A stretch of DNA of 64,000 bases from positions 124,001 to 188,000 of the forward strand of contig NZ_FCNX02000008.1 in the NCBI RefSeq assembly GCF_001544835.2. Direction: 5' to 3'. The DNA comes from Caballeronia fortuita (lineage in GTDB: Bacteria > Pseudomonadota > Gammaproteobacteria > Burkholderiales > Burkholderiaceae). Shown one piece after another: positions 37,386 to 45,453 of this stretch. The number at the start of each line of letters is the position of its first letter. Position 1 is the stretch's first letter. The position numbers were made by a program, and so were the translations under genes. The notes under the pieces were generated by a model. It was not told where the DNA came from. It worked only from the letters and a program-made list of their open reading frames with translations, and did not search any database.

Positions 37386-37922
37386 ATGAGCGCACGCATG
37401 AGTCCCTCATTGACCGTCAGCCGCATCGCCGCGCATCAAGGTTCGGTTCTGCGCGAGCTTCGCACGGCGTCGCTGCGCGAAGCGCCGTACGCATTCGGCG
37501 AAACGCTGGAGGACACGCTGCTCGTCGACCCGTCGTCCTTCGACGACACCGCGGCGTTGCACGCCACGTCGCCCCGGCTCGCGACATTTCTGCTCTACAC
37601 GGAAGGTCACTCCTGCGGTCTCGTGCACGCGTACATCGAAGAGGCGCCGAACGGGCGCGCCTTCGTGAACGCGTTGTGGGTCGCGCCGGCCGTGCGTCAT
37701 CTGCGCGGCGGCGAACTGCTCGTGAACGTCGCGTCGCAGTGGCTCGCACAGCAGGGCGTCTCCGAAGTGCACGCGTGGATATCCGAGGAGAACCGTACCG
37801 CGGTGCGCTTCTACGAGCGCCTCGGTTTCGGTCCCACGGGCGATCGCCGCGCGATGCCGTCGCACGAACAAGAAGCCGAGTCGCTCTTCGTGCGTCACAT
37901 CCATCCCGACGAAGACGCCTGA
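37386..37922 (+). CDS. GNAT-family N-acetyltransferase
   Basis: Acetyl-CoA-dependent acetyltransferase of 178 residues. The GNAT fold is visible: RELRTASLREAPYAFGETLED at the N-terminus (a form common in acetyltransferase_1 proteins), NALWVAPAVRHLRGGELLVNVASQWLA as the acetyl-CoA binding motif A, and VHAWISEENRTAVRFYERLGF as motif B. ATG 37386 has a GAGAG about 11 bases upstream; ATG 37398 is also possible. The substrate is unknown. It lies alone between map and minC. Confidence 0.87.
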   Translation: MSARMSPSLTVSRIAAHQGSVLRELRTASLREAPYAFGETLEDTLLVDPSSFDDTAALHATSPRLATFLLYTEGHSCGLVHAYIEEAPNGRAFVNALWVAPAVRHLRGGELLVNVASQWLAQQGVSEVHAWISEENRTAVRFYERLGFGPTGDRRAMPSHEQEAESLFVRHIHPDEDA

Positions 37923-38074
37923 CGCGCATCGGCTGCGGCGTTCATCTTCACGCGCGCTTTCGTCCTGCGCGCGCGTCATGCGCACTTTCCGTTTCCGCTC
38001 GCTGAAATCGGCCCTAAAAATTATGGCCGTGTGCGACAACGCCTGTAAAATACGCAAAATTTTTGGCCGTTCCT

Positions 38075-38842
38075 ATGTCGCTCAACAAAACGCCCTTCTT
38101 CGAACTGCGCAGCGGCTCCGTCGACACGCTTCTCTTCGTCGTCAAGACTCCCGACCTCGATGCCCTGCGCAACGAACTCACGCGGCGCTTCGAAGCGACT
38201 CCCGAATTCTTCGCAGGCGATGTCGTCGCGATCGACGTGCGCCGTCTCGCTGAAGGCGAGCGCGTCTCGCTGCCCGAACTGGAGAAGGTGCTTAGAGACG
38301 TGCGTATGCGCCCCATCGGCATCGTCGCGCTGCCCGCGCAGACGTGGGCGATTCAATGGGCGAACGCGGGCGGCCTGCCGATTCTCGAAGCACGCGACCG
38401 GCGCGGCGCGCCCAAGCCATCGGTCGATGAAGCGAAGCCCAACACCGAAGCCGCCGCCGTGATCGAAGCCGCGGTCGCGAACACGCCGCCGCCGCCCGCG
38501 CCGCCGGCGCCCGCGACCATCATCGATCGTCCGTTGCGCTCAGGGCAGCAGGTCTACGCGAAGGGCGATCTCGTCGTGCTCGGGCTCGTGTCGTACGGGG
38601 CCGAGGTGATCGCGGAAGGCAATATCCATATCTATGCGCCGTTGCGAGGCCGCGCGCTCGCGGGCGTGCATGGCAATCTCGACGCGCGCATCTTCTGCAC
38701 CTGTCTCGAGCCGGAACTCATCTCCATCGCGGGTATCTATCGGACGACCGAGAACCCGCTGCCGGCCGACGTGCTCAGCAAGCCGGTGCAGATCTGGCTG
38801 AACGAAGAAAAACTCATGATCGAACCGCTGCGGCTGACCTGA
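38075..38842 (+). CDS. minC: Septum site-determining protein MinC
   Basis: Inhibitor of FtsZ polymerisation at the cell poles (255 residues). The N-terminal FtsZ-interacting domain (about 1-105) is followed by a Pro/Ala linker ([13 protein letters not shown], about 145-157). The C-terminal beta-helix ([43 protein letters not shown]) dimerises and binds MinD. ATG 38075 is used; an in-frame TTG 12 bases earlier is less likely. It is first of minC-minD-minE. Confidence 0.96.
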   Translation: MSLNKTPFFELRSGSVDTLLFVVKTPDLDALRNELTRRFEATPEFFAGDVVAIDVRRLAEGERVSLPELEKVLRDVRMRPIGIVALPAQTWAIQWANAGGLPILEARDRRGAPKPSVDEAKPNTEAAAVIEAAVANTPPPPAPPAPATIIDRPLRSGQQVYAKGDLVVLGLVSYGAEVIAEGNIHIYAPLRGRALAGVHGNLDARIFCTCLEPELISIAGIYRTTENPLPADVLSKPVQIWLNEEKLMIEPLRLT

Positions 38843-38929
38843 CGAGTCGCACCAACACGCGCGCCCGATGCCCCGGCGCGCGCTCGAAGGCAACGCGAGC
38901 GGACCTATTGACGAACACAAGGTACTTGT

Positions 38930-39745
38930 ATGGCAAAAATCATTGTGGTGACTTCGGGAAAGGGCGGCGTCGGCAAGACGACCACCAGCGCGAGCTTCGC
39001 ATCGGCGCTCGCATTGCGCGGCCATAAGACGGCCGTGATCGACTTCGACGTCGGTCTGCGCAATCTCGACCTCATCATGGGTTGCGAACGCCGCGTGGTG
39101 TACGACCTCATCAACGTCATTCAGGGCGAAGCGAACCTGCATCAGGCGCTCATCAAGGACAAGAAGTGCGAAGAGCTGTACATCCTGCCGGCCTCGCAGA
39201 CGCGCGATAAAGACGCGCTCACGCTCGAAGGTGTCGAGAAGGTCATCAACGAGCTCATCAAGATGGACTTCGAGTACATCGTCTGCGATTCGCCGGCGGG
39301 GATCGAATCCGGCGCGCTGATGGCGATGCACTTCGCCGACGAAGCGCTCATCGTGACGAATCCGGAAGTGTCGTCCGTGCGCGACTCGGACCGCATTCTC
39401 GGGATTCTGTCGTCGAAGACCAAGCGCGCGATCGAAGGCAAGGAGCCGGTCAAGGAACATCTGCTCATCACGCGCTACAACCCGAAGCGCGTGAGCGAGG
39501 GCGAGATGCTGTCGCTGTCCGATATTCAGGAGATTCTCCGCATCGATCTTATCGGCGTGATTCCGGAATCGGAAGCGGTGCTGCATGCATCGAATCAAGG
39601 TCTGCCGGCGGTGTATCTGGACGGCACGGATGTCGCCGAATCGTACAAGGACGTGGTGTCGCGTTTCCTCGGCGAGGAAAAGACGCTGCGCTTCACCGAT
39701 TACCAGAAGCCCGGTTTGCTGCAACGCATCTTCGGCACCAAGTAA
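38930..39745 (+). CDS. minD: Septum site-determining ATPase MinD
   Basis: Membrane-binding ParA-family ATPase (271 residues) that oscillates from pole to pole and recruits MinC. The deviant Walker A is SGKGGVGKTTTS (about 10-21). Switch regions are DFDVGLRNLD and CDSPAGIESGAL. The C-terminal amphipathic membrane-targeting helix is KPGLLQRIFGTK. Length and motifs are canonical. It lies 87 bases after minC and 9 bases before minE. Confidence 0.98.
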   Translation: MAKIIVVTSGKGGVGKTTTSASFASALALRGHKTAVIDFDVGLRNLDLIMGCERRVVYDLINVIQGEANLHQALIKDKKCEELYILPASQTRDKDALTLEGVEKVINELIKMDFEYIVCDSPAGIESGALMAMHFADEALIVTNPEVSSVRDSDRILGILSSKTKRAIEGKEPVKEHLLITRYNPKRVSEGEMLSLSDIQEILRIDLIGVIPESEAVLHASNQGLPAVYLDGTDVAESYKDVVSRFLGEEKTLRFTDYQKPGLLQRIFGTK

Positions 39746-39754
39746 GGGGACGCA

Positions 39755-40009
39755 ATGTCGATTCTTTCGTTTTTGCTGGGCGAAAAGAAGAAGTCCGCTA
39801 CGGTCGCGAAGGAACGCTTGCAGCTGATCATTGCGCACGAGCGCGCGGGTGGCAAAGCCGCCGCCGATTATCTGCCGGCGTTGCAACGGGAACTGGTTGC
39901 CGTGATTTCGAAGTACGTGAAAATTTCCGACGACGATATTCGAGTCAGCCTCGAACGTCAGGACGATCTCGAAGTGCTGGAAGTAAAGATCGAAATTCCG
40001 CAGACGTAA
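39755..40009 (+). CDS. minE: Cell division topological specificity factor MinE
   Basis: An 84-residue protein that stimulates MinD ATPase and drives pole-to-pole oscillation. The membrane-targeting N-terminus is [31 protein letters not shown]. The dimerisation domain follows ([41 protein letters not shown]). AAGGGG lies just upstream of the ATG. It ends the min operon, followed by a terminator. Confidence 0.97.
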   Translation: MSILSFLLGEKKKSATVAKERLQLIIAHERAGGKAAADYLPALQRELVAVISKYVKISDDDIRVSLERQDDLEVLEVKIEIPQT

Positions 40010-40348
40010 CAACACGCGTGCATGCGCGGCGGCGTGTCTGCTGCGCTCGCGCGTGAGTTCGGAAAAGCCAGAAGCCAGGATCGCGAGATTCTGGCTTTTT
40101 CATTGGCGCTATCGTGCGCGCGCAACTGCGAAGCGGAAGAATCGGGCAGCAGAAAAAAGAACAGGCGCGAGGCTTTCGCCGGGCGCCCAGGAAACGCTCC
40201 CGATATACGCAGGAGCGGAGAGGAGAAGAGAGCCGTCCGGGCGGCTTGTCTGAAGCCGCACGCACAGCAATACCTGCTCAGAGCGCGCGCATGGGAGAAA
40301 GTTCAACCGGCTTGAAATTTTTTTGCCGATTCGATACTCGCCGCAGCG
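40010..40348. other. Region between minE and small membrane protein gene
   Basis: About 340 bases. It holds the min-operon terminator (40063-40100). The rest, about 40101-40348, carries several overlapping short frames with no start signals. No gene is supported. Confidence 0.5.
40063..40100 (+). terminator. Rho-independent terminator of minCDE
   Basis: AAAAGCCAGAA (40063-40073) pairs with TTCTGGCTTTT (40089-40099), followed by T residues. It is 53 bases beyond the minE stop. Confidence 0.88.
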
Positions 40349-40528
40349 TCACGCCGTGAGCATCTCGAAGGCAAGCACGGCGAGGAACGCGCCAACGTTC
40401 GCGATGACCGCTTCGAACACGACGCCGCGCCATGTCGCGGGCCGGAATCTGACTGCAAGCAGCAAGGCCGTCAATAACGCGATGCCGATGATTGCGACGA
40501 GATGAGCGCTCTGCAGATGAATACGCAT
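40349..40528 (-). CDS. Small membrane protein, 59 residues
   Basis: Short gene with a GGGAGG site six bases before ATG 40526-40528 and a TGA stop at 40349. It encodes two hydrophobic stretches, HLVAIIGIALLTALLLAV (about 9-26) and VVFEAVIANVGAFLAVLAFEML (about 36-57), separated by a basic RFRPATWRG turn. This would place the loop in the cytoplasm as a helical hairpin. Codon use resembles the neighbours. No family is recognised. It is flanked by the minCDE terminator and the OpgC-type gene. Confidence 0.72.
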   Translation of the reverse strand: MRIHLQSAHLVAIIGIALLTALLLAVRFRPATWRGVVFEAVIANVGAFLAVLAFEMLTA

Positions 40529-40788
40529 TTCCGGCCTCCCGAAGATTCGCGGAACAAGTTTCCGCCAGTCGTTTTTTTGTCGAACGTGCGTCGAGTATAG
40601 GCAGCGGCATATTTACTGGAAAGCGGACAAAAAAGTCATTTTGCCGCCAGCTTGCCGACTGCCATCGAGTGTTAATTTAAATACTCGTTGATTAAGGGAA
40701 TTTTCTTTCTAGACTAGGTACAAACCCCGTGTGTGCGCGAGCCGGCCGGCACCGCGCCAAAACCGCAGGTTCGTGGAGCATTCGCCAG

Positions 40789-41973
40789 ATGACTTCCCCG
40801 ACGACACGTTCTCTCGAAGTCGATTTCTTTCGAGGAATCGTGCTGCTCATTATCGCGGTGGACCATATAACGGGAAGCGTCCTGTCGCGCGTTACGCTGC
40901 ATCAATATGCGTTTTGCGATTCCGCGGAAGTATTCGTGTTTCTCGGAGGTTATGCGTCGGCGGCGGCTTATACGGCGCTTGCGACTCGCCGTAGCGATTC
41001 AGCCGCCCGCCGACGCTTTTTCAAACGCAGCTGGGAGATTTATCGCGCGTATCTGTTCACGGCGTTCCTGATGCTGATCGGTGGTGCGCTTCTGATGGCG
41101 CTCAAAATCGATACGCCGATGGTCCAGTACACCGAATGGCCCAATTTCCTCACGCGGCCGTTCGGTCTCGCCGTCGATATCGCGCTGCTGCGCCAGCAGC
41201 CGTATCTCTCCGCCGTCTTGCCGATGTACTCCGTGTTCGCGCTCGCCGTGCCGGTGATCGTGCCGCTTGCGCAGAAACGGCCCGTCGTCGCGATATTCGG
41301 CAGCCTGCTCGTGTGGCTCGCGGCGATGCCGCTCTTGCGCTTCCTGCCAGGCAGCTACGCCGAAGCGTGGTCGTTCAACCCGTTCGCGTGGCAACTCATG
41401 TTCGTGACCGGCGTGCTCGCGCGCGTGCAGCCGATCAGCGGCGAATTCCACGCCGGCAAGCTCGCGCGCTGGCTGACCGCGGGCGCGATCGCCGTCGCGC
41501 TGACTTTCGCTTTCTTCAAGCTGTTCCTCGAAACCCAGGCGCCGCCGGGATACCTGAAGCAGAATCTGGCGACACTGCGCATCGTCAGCTTCGCGGCGAT
41601 CGCGTGGATCGTGGCGCGGGGCGTGTATGCGGGCTGGGTCGGCAAGCTCGCGCGCAAGCTGCCGGGCATCGTGACGATCGGGCAACAAGGACTCGTGTGC
41701 TTCATCGCGGGCACGTGCGTGTCGCTCGTGCTGGATTCGGCATTGCGCGCGATGGGCGTGCTCGGGCTCGGGCGCTATCCGTCGCACTGGATTCTCGGAC
41801 TCATCGCCGACGGCATCGCCATCGTCAGCCTGCTCGCGCTCGCACGTTTCTGGGCCGATCGCAAGGCAGCGAAGGCCGCGCGTGCGAAAAGCGCGGAACG
41901 GCCCGTGCCGCGCCTTCCCGTCATCGAGCGCCGGCCGGTTCCGGCGCATGTCACGAACCGGCGCGATCGCTGA
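40789..41973 (+). CDS. OpgC-family membrane protein (acyltransferase-like)
   Basis: Polytopic inner-membrane protein of 394 residues with about ten hydrophobic helices. It opens RSLEVDFFRGIVLLIIAVDHI, continues with FCDSAEVFVFLGGYASAAAYT, and includes SFNPFAWQLMFVTGVL, all diagnostic of the OpgC superfamily, which adds succinyl groups to osmoregulated periplasmic glucans. A basic C-terminal tail (AKAARAKSAERPVPRLPV) is cytoplasmic. ATG 40789 (MTSPTTRSLEV) is preferred over the 20-residue longer frame. It converges on the MHS transporter with no terminator between. The substrate is inferred only from family. Confidence 0.85.
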   Translation: MTSPTTRSLEVDFFRGIVLLIIAVDHITGSVLSRVTLHQYAFCDSAEVFVFLGGYASAAAYTALATRRSDSAARRRFFKRSWEIYRAYLFTAFLMLIGGALLMALKIDTPMVQYTEWPNFLTRPFGLAVDIALLRQQPYLSAVLPMYSVFALAVPVIVPLAQKRPVVAIFGSLLVWLAAMPLLRFLPGSYAEAWSFNPFAWQLMFVTGVLARVQPISGEFHAGKLARWLTAGAIAVALTFAFFKLFLETQAPPGYLKQNLATLRIVSFAAIAWIVARGVYAGWVGKLARKLPGIVTIGQQGLVCFIAGTCVSLVLDSALRAMGVLGLGRYPSHWILGLIADGIAIVSLLALARFWADRKAAKAARAKSAERPVPRLPVIERRPVPAHVTNRRDR

Positions 41974-41997
41974 GCAAGCGCGCCGTACTTCCGCGTC

Positions 41998-43302
41998 TCA
42001 CTCCAGCGCGATGTGGCGCGTCTCGCGCATGCACAGCACGGCGATCAGGCTGACCGCCGCCGCCGCCGACACATATCCGCCGACCCACGTCAGACCGCCG
42101 CGATTCGCGAGCAGTTGCGCGATGTAAGGCGCCACCGACGCGCCCAGAATGCCGCCCAAGTTGTAGGCGACGCCCGCGCCCGTGTAGCGCACGTTGGTCG
42201 GGAACAGCTCGGGCAGAAGCGCGCCCATCGGGGCGAACGTGACGCCCATCAGGAACAGTTCGATGGTGAGGAACAGCGCGACCTGGATCGTGTCGCCGCT
42301 GCCGAGAAGCGGCGCCATCGCGAAGCCGGAAAGAATGGCGAGCAGACAGCCGGCGATCAGCACCGGCTTGCGTCCGAAGCGATCGCTCGCGATGGCCGAA
42401 ATCGGCGTGGCGATCGCCATGAACAGCACGGCGAAGCACAAGAGGCCGAGGAACGTCTCGCGCGCGAAATGCAGCTTGGCGACGCCGTAGGACAGCGAGA
42501 ACACCGTCGAGATATAGAAGAGCGTGTAGCAGACGACCATCGCGAACGCGCCGAGCAGCATCGGCACGAGATGGCTGGACAGCAGCGTCGCGACGGGCAC
42601 CTTCACGCGCTCCTCGCGCTCGACGGCGGCGCGGAACGCGGGCGTTTCCGCGATCTTGAGCCGCACGTAGAGGCCGAGCGCGACGAGCACCGCGCTCACG
42701 AGAAACGGCACGCGCCAGCCCCAGCTGCGGAACTGCTCGTCGGAGAGCGAGAGCGCGAGGCCGAAGAAGAGACCATTCGATGCGAGAAAGCCGATCGACG
42801 GTCCGAGCTGCGGAAACATGCCAAAGAGACCGCGTTTGCCTTTGGGCGCGTATTCGGTCGCGAGCAGCGCCGCGCCGCCCCATTCGCCGCCGAGACCGAT
42901 GCCTTGCCCAAAGCGCAGGATGCACAGCAGGATCGGCGCGAGACTGCCGATCGAATCGTAGCCGGGCACGAGGCCGATGAGCGTCGTCGAGACGCCCATC
43001 ACGAGCAGCGAGGCGACGAGCGTCGATTTGCGGCCGATGCGATCGCCGAAGTGACCGAAGAGAAACGAGCCGATCGGCCGGGCGAAGAATGCGATGCCGA
43101 ACGTGACGAACGCCGAGAGCGCCTGCGCGGCGGGCGAGTCGTGCGGAAAGAACACCGGTCCGATGACGAGCGCGGCGGCCGTCGCGTAGACATAGAAATC
43201 GTAGAACTCGATGGCGGTGCCGATGAAGCTCGCGAAAATCACGCGAGAAGCGCTTTGTGATCCGTCGCCGGGCTTTGCGGCGGAAAGCGAGGTTGAGGAC
43301 AT
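41998..43302 (-). CDS. MFS transporter, metabolite:H+ symporter (MHS) type
   Basis: Inner-membrane secondary transporter of 434 residues with 12 helices. MHS signatures are FASFIGTAIEFYDFYVYATAAALV, FGHFGDRIGRKSTLV, and LRFGQGIGLGGEWGGAALLATEYAPKGKRG, plus FPTNVRYTGAGVAYNLGGILG near the C-terminus. Family members carry shikimate, proline/betaine, citrate, alpha-ketoglutarate or aromatic acids; the substrate here is not assignable. It is convergent with the OpgC-type gene. About 300 bases without a gene precede it. Confidence 0.92.
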   Translation of the reverse strand: MSSTSLSAAKPGDGSQSASRVIFASFIGTAIEFYDFYVYATAAALVIGPVFFPHDSPAAQALSAFVTFGIAFFARPIGSFLFGHFGDRIGRKSTLVASLLVMGVSTTLIGLVPGYDSIGSLAPILLCILRFGQGIGLGGEWGGAALLATEYAPKGKRGLFGMFPQLGPSIGFLASNGLFFGLALSLSDEQFRSWGWRVPFLVSAVLVALGLYVRLKIAETPAFRAAVEREERVKVPVATLLSSHLVPMLLGAFAMVVCYTLFYISTVFSLSYGVAKLHFARETFLGLLCFAVLFMAIATPISAIASDRFGRKPVLIAGCLLAILSGFAMAPLLGSGDTIQVALFLTIELFLMGVTFAPMGALLPELFPTNVRYTGAGVAYNLGGILGASVAPYIAQLLANRGGLTWVGGYVSAAAAVSLIAVLCMRETRHIALE

Positions 43303-43605
43303 GTCGTCTCCGTTGTCGTGTTGCCGTGGTGCGAAGCATTGTCGCGCGCATCGCCGGGCAAGAGCGATCGAAATGGCGGGCGATGTCGTCGCCCGGCGCG
43401 CGTCGGCTTTTTGTAGGGATTGCGATGCGTCTGGCAGGAAAGCCAGAGTTCGACGGCGCGCGAGTAGCGGGCGATGTCACGGCGCAGTGGGCTGCGCTCA
43501 GGCGCTTCGCGCGGCGCGCAGGGTGTGCGCGAGGCGAAGGCCGCGCCGGAAGCGGGTCCGGCCGGGGTGCAAAAAATTATAACGAGCGTGCGGTCCGAGC
43601 GCCAA
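43303..43605. other. Gene-free stretch upstream of MHS transporter
   Basis: About 300 bases expected to contain the transporter promoter. No convincing small ORF, hairpin-plus-U-run or repeat was seen. Confidence 0.45.
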
Positions 43606-44085
43606 TCAATCGATGGTCGTCGCCTGAGGCGAATGCGAGGTTTGCAACTGGAACTGGCCGTTGTCGTTGAACATCCAGCCTTCGAAGAGTTCGAGCTGAC
43701 CGTGGCCGTCGAGGAGTCGCGCGGGCGGCGCGGGCAAGGGCGCGGCGCGGCGTAGCGAGGCGAGCGCGGTGGCTTCGGCTTCGTCGTCGCCATTTGTCCG
43801 ATACACCGACGATTCGACGAGCCGCCCGCCGCGATCCACCGTGAACGACACGAGTACGAACGAGCGCAGCATTGCCTGCGGCGTGCCTTTCAGGACGAGC
43901 GACGGATTGCGCTCGAAGATGCGCTGCGCGATGCGCGCCTTGTATTCGTCGAGCGTCTGTGCGGAGACGGCCGGCGCGGGCGTGCGCGCGGCCACGCCGC
44001 CGGGCGGCGGCGTGATCGTGCAGGCGCTCATCATGATTACGCCGATGAGCGCGACGGCGAGCCAGCCAGAACGTGGTGCGTACAT
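43606..44085 (-). CDS. Lipoprotein with TonB C-terminal-like domain
   Basis: Predicted lipoprotein of 159 residues. The signal peptide ends in a lipobox (IMMSAC). A Pro-rich stretch (PPPGGVAARTPAPAVSA) precedes a TonB-C-like fold (LVSFTVDRGGRLVESSVYRTNGDDEAEATALASLRRAAPLPAPP), in which the family pattern VxFxVdxdGxv...sS...ldxAAlxavrrA is clear. Unlike true TonB it lacks an inner-membrane anchor and is lipid-anchored, so it is unlikely to transduce energy itself. It is convergent with the MHS transporter side and divergent from the small genes that follow. Confidence 0.82.
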   Translation of the reverse strand: MYAPRSGWLAVALIGVIMMSACTITPPPGGVAARTPAPAVSAQTLDEYKARIAQRIFERNPSLVLKGTPQAMLRSFVLVSFTVDRGGRLVESSVYRTNGDDEAEATALASLRRAAPLPAPPARLLDGHGQLELFEGWMFNDNGQFQLQTSHSPQATTID

Positions 44086-44231
44086 CGCAGGGGAAAAGCA
44101 GAGGTCGTTACATTAATGGTAGTCGCTGCGACGGCGGAAGCGGGACAAATACGTGCGCTTGCGCGCGTTCGGGCGCGGCGCTTGCTGCCGATGCTTTCAT
44201 TCGAGAGCACGAAAGACACCAGGAGGGCGCC

Positions 44232-44390
44232 ATGAGCAATGAGACCAATCGACCGGAAGACGGCAAGACCGCCGAGCATAGCGATAACGAGAAAAGCAAG
44301 CTGCCCGAGCGCGACGACGACAATCGCAAGCAAGGCCCGAATGACCGGCCCGGCAAGCAATCGGGCGAAGGCGAAGCACCGGTGGGTTGA
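44232..44390 (+). CDS. Small, highly charged hydrophilic protein (52 residues)
   Basis: Short gene with AGGAGG eight bases before ATG 44232. The product is almost entirely polar (MSNETNRPEDGKTAEHSDNE, then lysine- and aspartate-rich, ending GEGEAPVG), with no hydrophobic core, so it is probably intrinsically disordered. No family is recognised. It resembles stress-associated hydrophilin-like proteins in composition only. A second tiny gene follows 77 bases later on the same strand. Confidence 0.68.
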   Translation: MSNETNRPEDGKTAEHSDNEKSKLPERDDDNRKQGPNDRPGKQSGEGEAPVG

Positions 44391-44467
44391 GCCGCGCGCC
44401 CCTGTGCGGCGTAGTTGCGACAGTGATACCGTAAGAAGGGGATGTCCCCGAGTCTCGGGAGAATGTC

Positions 44468-44638
44468 ATGTCACGCAGAAATCAACCTGCGCCGTCGGGT
44501 GCGCCCGCGCGGCAACAGCAGCCGGCTACCTCGACGCCGTCGAGGGGCGAATCGAAACGCGCCGCAGTGAAGCCAGACGCGGCGCGTGCCGAACCCGTTC
44601 CGCATGTTCGGCCGCCGGTCAGATCCGACGACAACTGA
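44468..44638 (+). CDS. Small basic Pro/Ala/Arg-rich protein (56 residues)
   Basis: ATG 44468 has GGGAG six bases upstream, and the frame ends at a TGA at 44636. The product (MSRRNQPAPSGAPARQQQPA ... PPVRSDDN) is basic, low-complexity and probably disordered. No family is recognised. It follows another very small gene on the same strand and is convergent with a secreted small protein seven bases away. It is supported by the ribosome binding site and start spacing rather than homology. Confidence 0.55.
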   Translation: MSRRNQPAPSGAPARQQQPATSTPSRGESKRAAVKPDAARAEPVPHVRPPVRSDDN

Positions 44639-44644
44639 ACGGCG

Positions 44645-44962
44645 TCATTCGACGTACGGTTTGACGAGTTCGGCGCAGTGCATCGGCGCGGACGAGCGCG
44701 TCGCGCCGGTTTCGGCTGCGCGCGTTTCGACGCATCGATAGAGGCTGTTATTTTTCTGAAGCACGTAAGTGTCTTCGGGAAGTCCGGAGTTGCGCGCGGC
44801 GACGCTCGTCACGCCGACGATTCCATAGCCGTTTTGAATCAGATCGAAAAGGGTAGCTTCAGTTGGGCGCCACTGCGCGTTGGGCTGAGGCTGGGCATGC
44901 GCCGGCAGGCTCGCAGCGGCGACGCAGCCGACGAGGAAGGGCAGGATTCGGCCTGGCTTCAT
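44645..44962 (-). CDS. Small exported protein of unknown function
   Basis: A 105-residue protein with a clear Sec signal peptide (MKPGRILPFLVGCVAAASLPAHA-QP). The mature part is about 82 residues: WRPTEATLFDLIQNGYGIVGV, LPEDTYVLQKNNSLYRCVETRA and MHCAELVKPYVE. Two cysteines may form a periplasmic disulfide. No family is recognised with confidence. The gene is monocistronic; the rightward small genes converge on it. Confidence 0.78.
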   Translation of the reverse strand: MKPGRILPFLVGCVAAASLPAHAQPQPNAQWRPTEATLFDLIQNGYGIVGVTSVAARNSGLPEDTYVLQKNNSLYRCVETRAAETGATRSSAPMHCAELVKPYVE

Positions 44963-45065
44963 GGGCGATTCTCCGCGTTGTTATCGATGAGGCGGTTAGA
45001 TGGCGTTGCGGCCGCCGTGTTCATATCGATTTTCCCCCGCGCGCGAGGGCGCGGCCGCGAGGGCA

Positions 45066-45091
45066 AAAAAAGGCCTCGCTCGCTGCGAGGC
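45066..45091 (-). terminator. Orphan leftward Rho-independent terminator
   Basis: GGCCTCGC and GCGAGGCC flank a five-base loop, followed on the minus strand by seven U residues. No protein gene ends just upstream of it on this strand. It is therefore the end of an unannotated transcript or a second stop for read-through from the tRNA. Confidence 0.75.
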
Positions 45092-45274
45092 CAAAGTCCA
45101 ACCTTTACCCATTGAAGCCCTCCTTCGATCGAGAATGGGGGAACTCGGGAAGGAGGCACGCGGACGATACGCGGGTCCGGGCGCATCTGGAAGGCGTTTT
45201 ATCTTAAATTCTGGGCGGCGGGTGGAAGTCGATGAGGATTTCGAAGCAAAAGGTGCGACTGCGCCGGTTAACGC

Positions 45275-45310
45275 AAAAGCCCCGTAAGTTTGCGCACTTA
45301 CGGGGCTTTT
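45275..45310 (-). terminator. Terminator of tRNA-Ser(UGA)
   Basis: A 15-base perfect stem (AAAAGCCCCGTAAGT 45275-45289 and complement 45296-45310) with a TTGCGC loop, flanked by A/T runs on both sides. It begins 10 bases past the tRNA 3' end. Confidence 0.92.
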
Positions 45311-45319
45311 ATGTCGTTC

Positions 45320-45409
45320 TGGCGGAGGCGGTGAGATTCGAACTCACGGAAGGATCGCTCCTTCGCCGGTTTTCAAGACCGGTGCCTTAAACCACTCGGC
45401 CACACCTCC
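45320..45409 (-). tRNA. tRNA-Ser (anticodon TGA)
   Basis: A 90-nt type II tRNA with encoded CCA. Reading the minus strand, acceptor GGAGGTG pairs with CGCCTCC (one G-U). Anticodon TGA (plus-strand 45373-45375) sits in an ACCGG/CCGG-T stem, with a long variable arm (GAAGGAGCGATCCTTC) and T arm GAGTTCGAATCTC. It reads UCA. Confidence 0.97.
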
Positions 45410-45421
45410 AGCAAGGCGCGT

Positions 45422-45450
45422 ATTGTAGCGCAACTCATCGCGTGCAGGAA
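45422..45450 (-). promoter_or_regulatory. Probable promoter of tRNA-Ser(UGA)
   Basis: On the minus strand TACAAT (45422-45427) lies 12 bases before the tRNA. TTCCTG lies 17 bases further upstream as a weak -35, similar to the box found before the tRNA-Arg array. Confidence 0.6.
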
Positions 45451-45453
45451 TGC

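Larger units (their letters stand above)
44963..45319. other. Intergenic region with two terminators and a possible small RNA
   Basis: About 357 bases between the small exported protein and tRNA-Ser(UGA). It contains the tRNA terminator (45275-45310) and a second leftward terminator (45066-45091) for which no upstream gene is apparent. A short untracked frame beginning near 45110 has an AGGAGG-like site but reads through the terminator and is not accepted as a gene. Confidence 0.5.
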
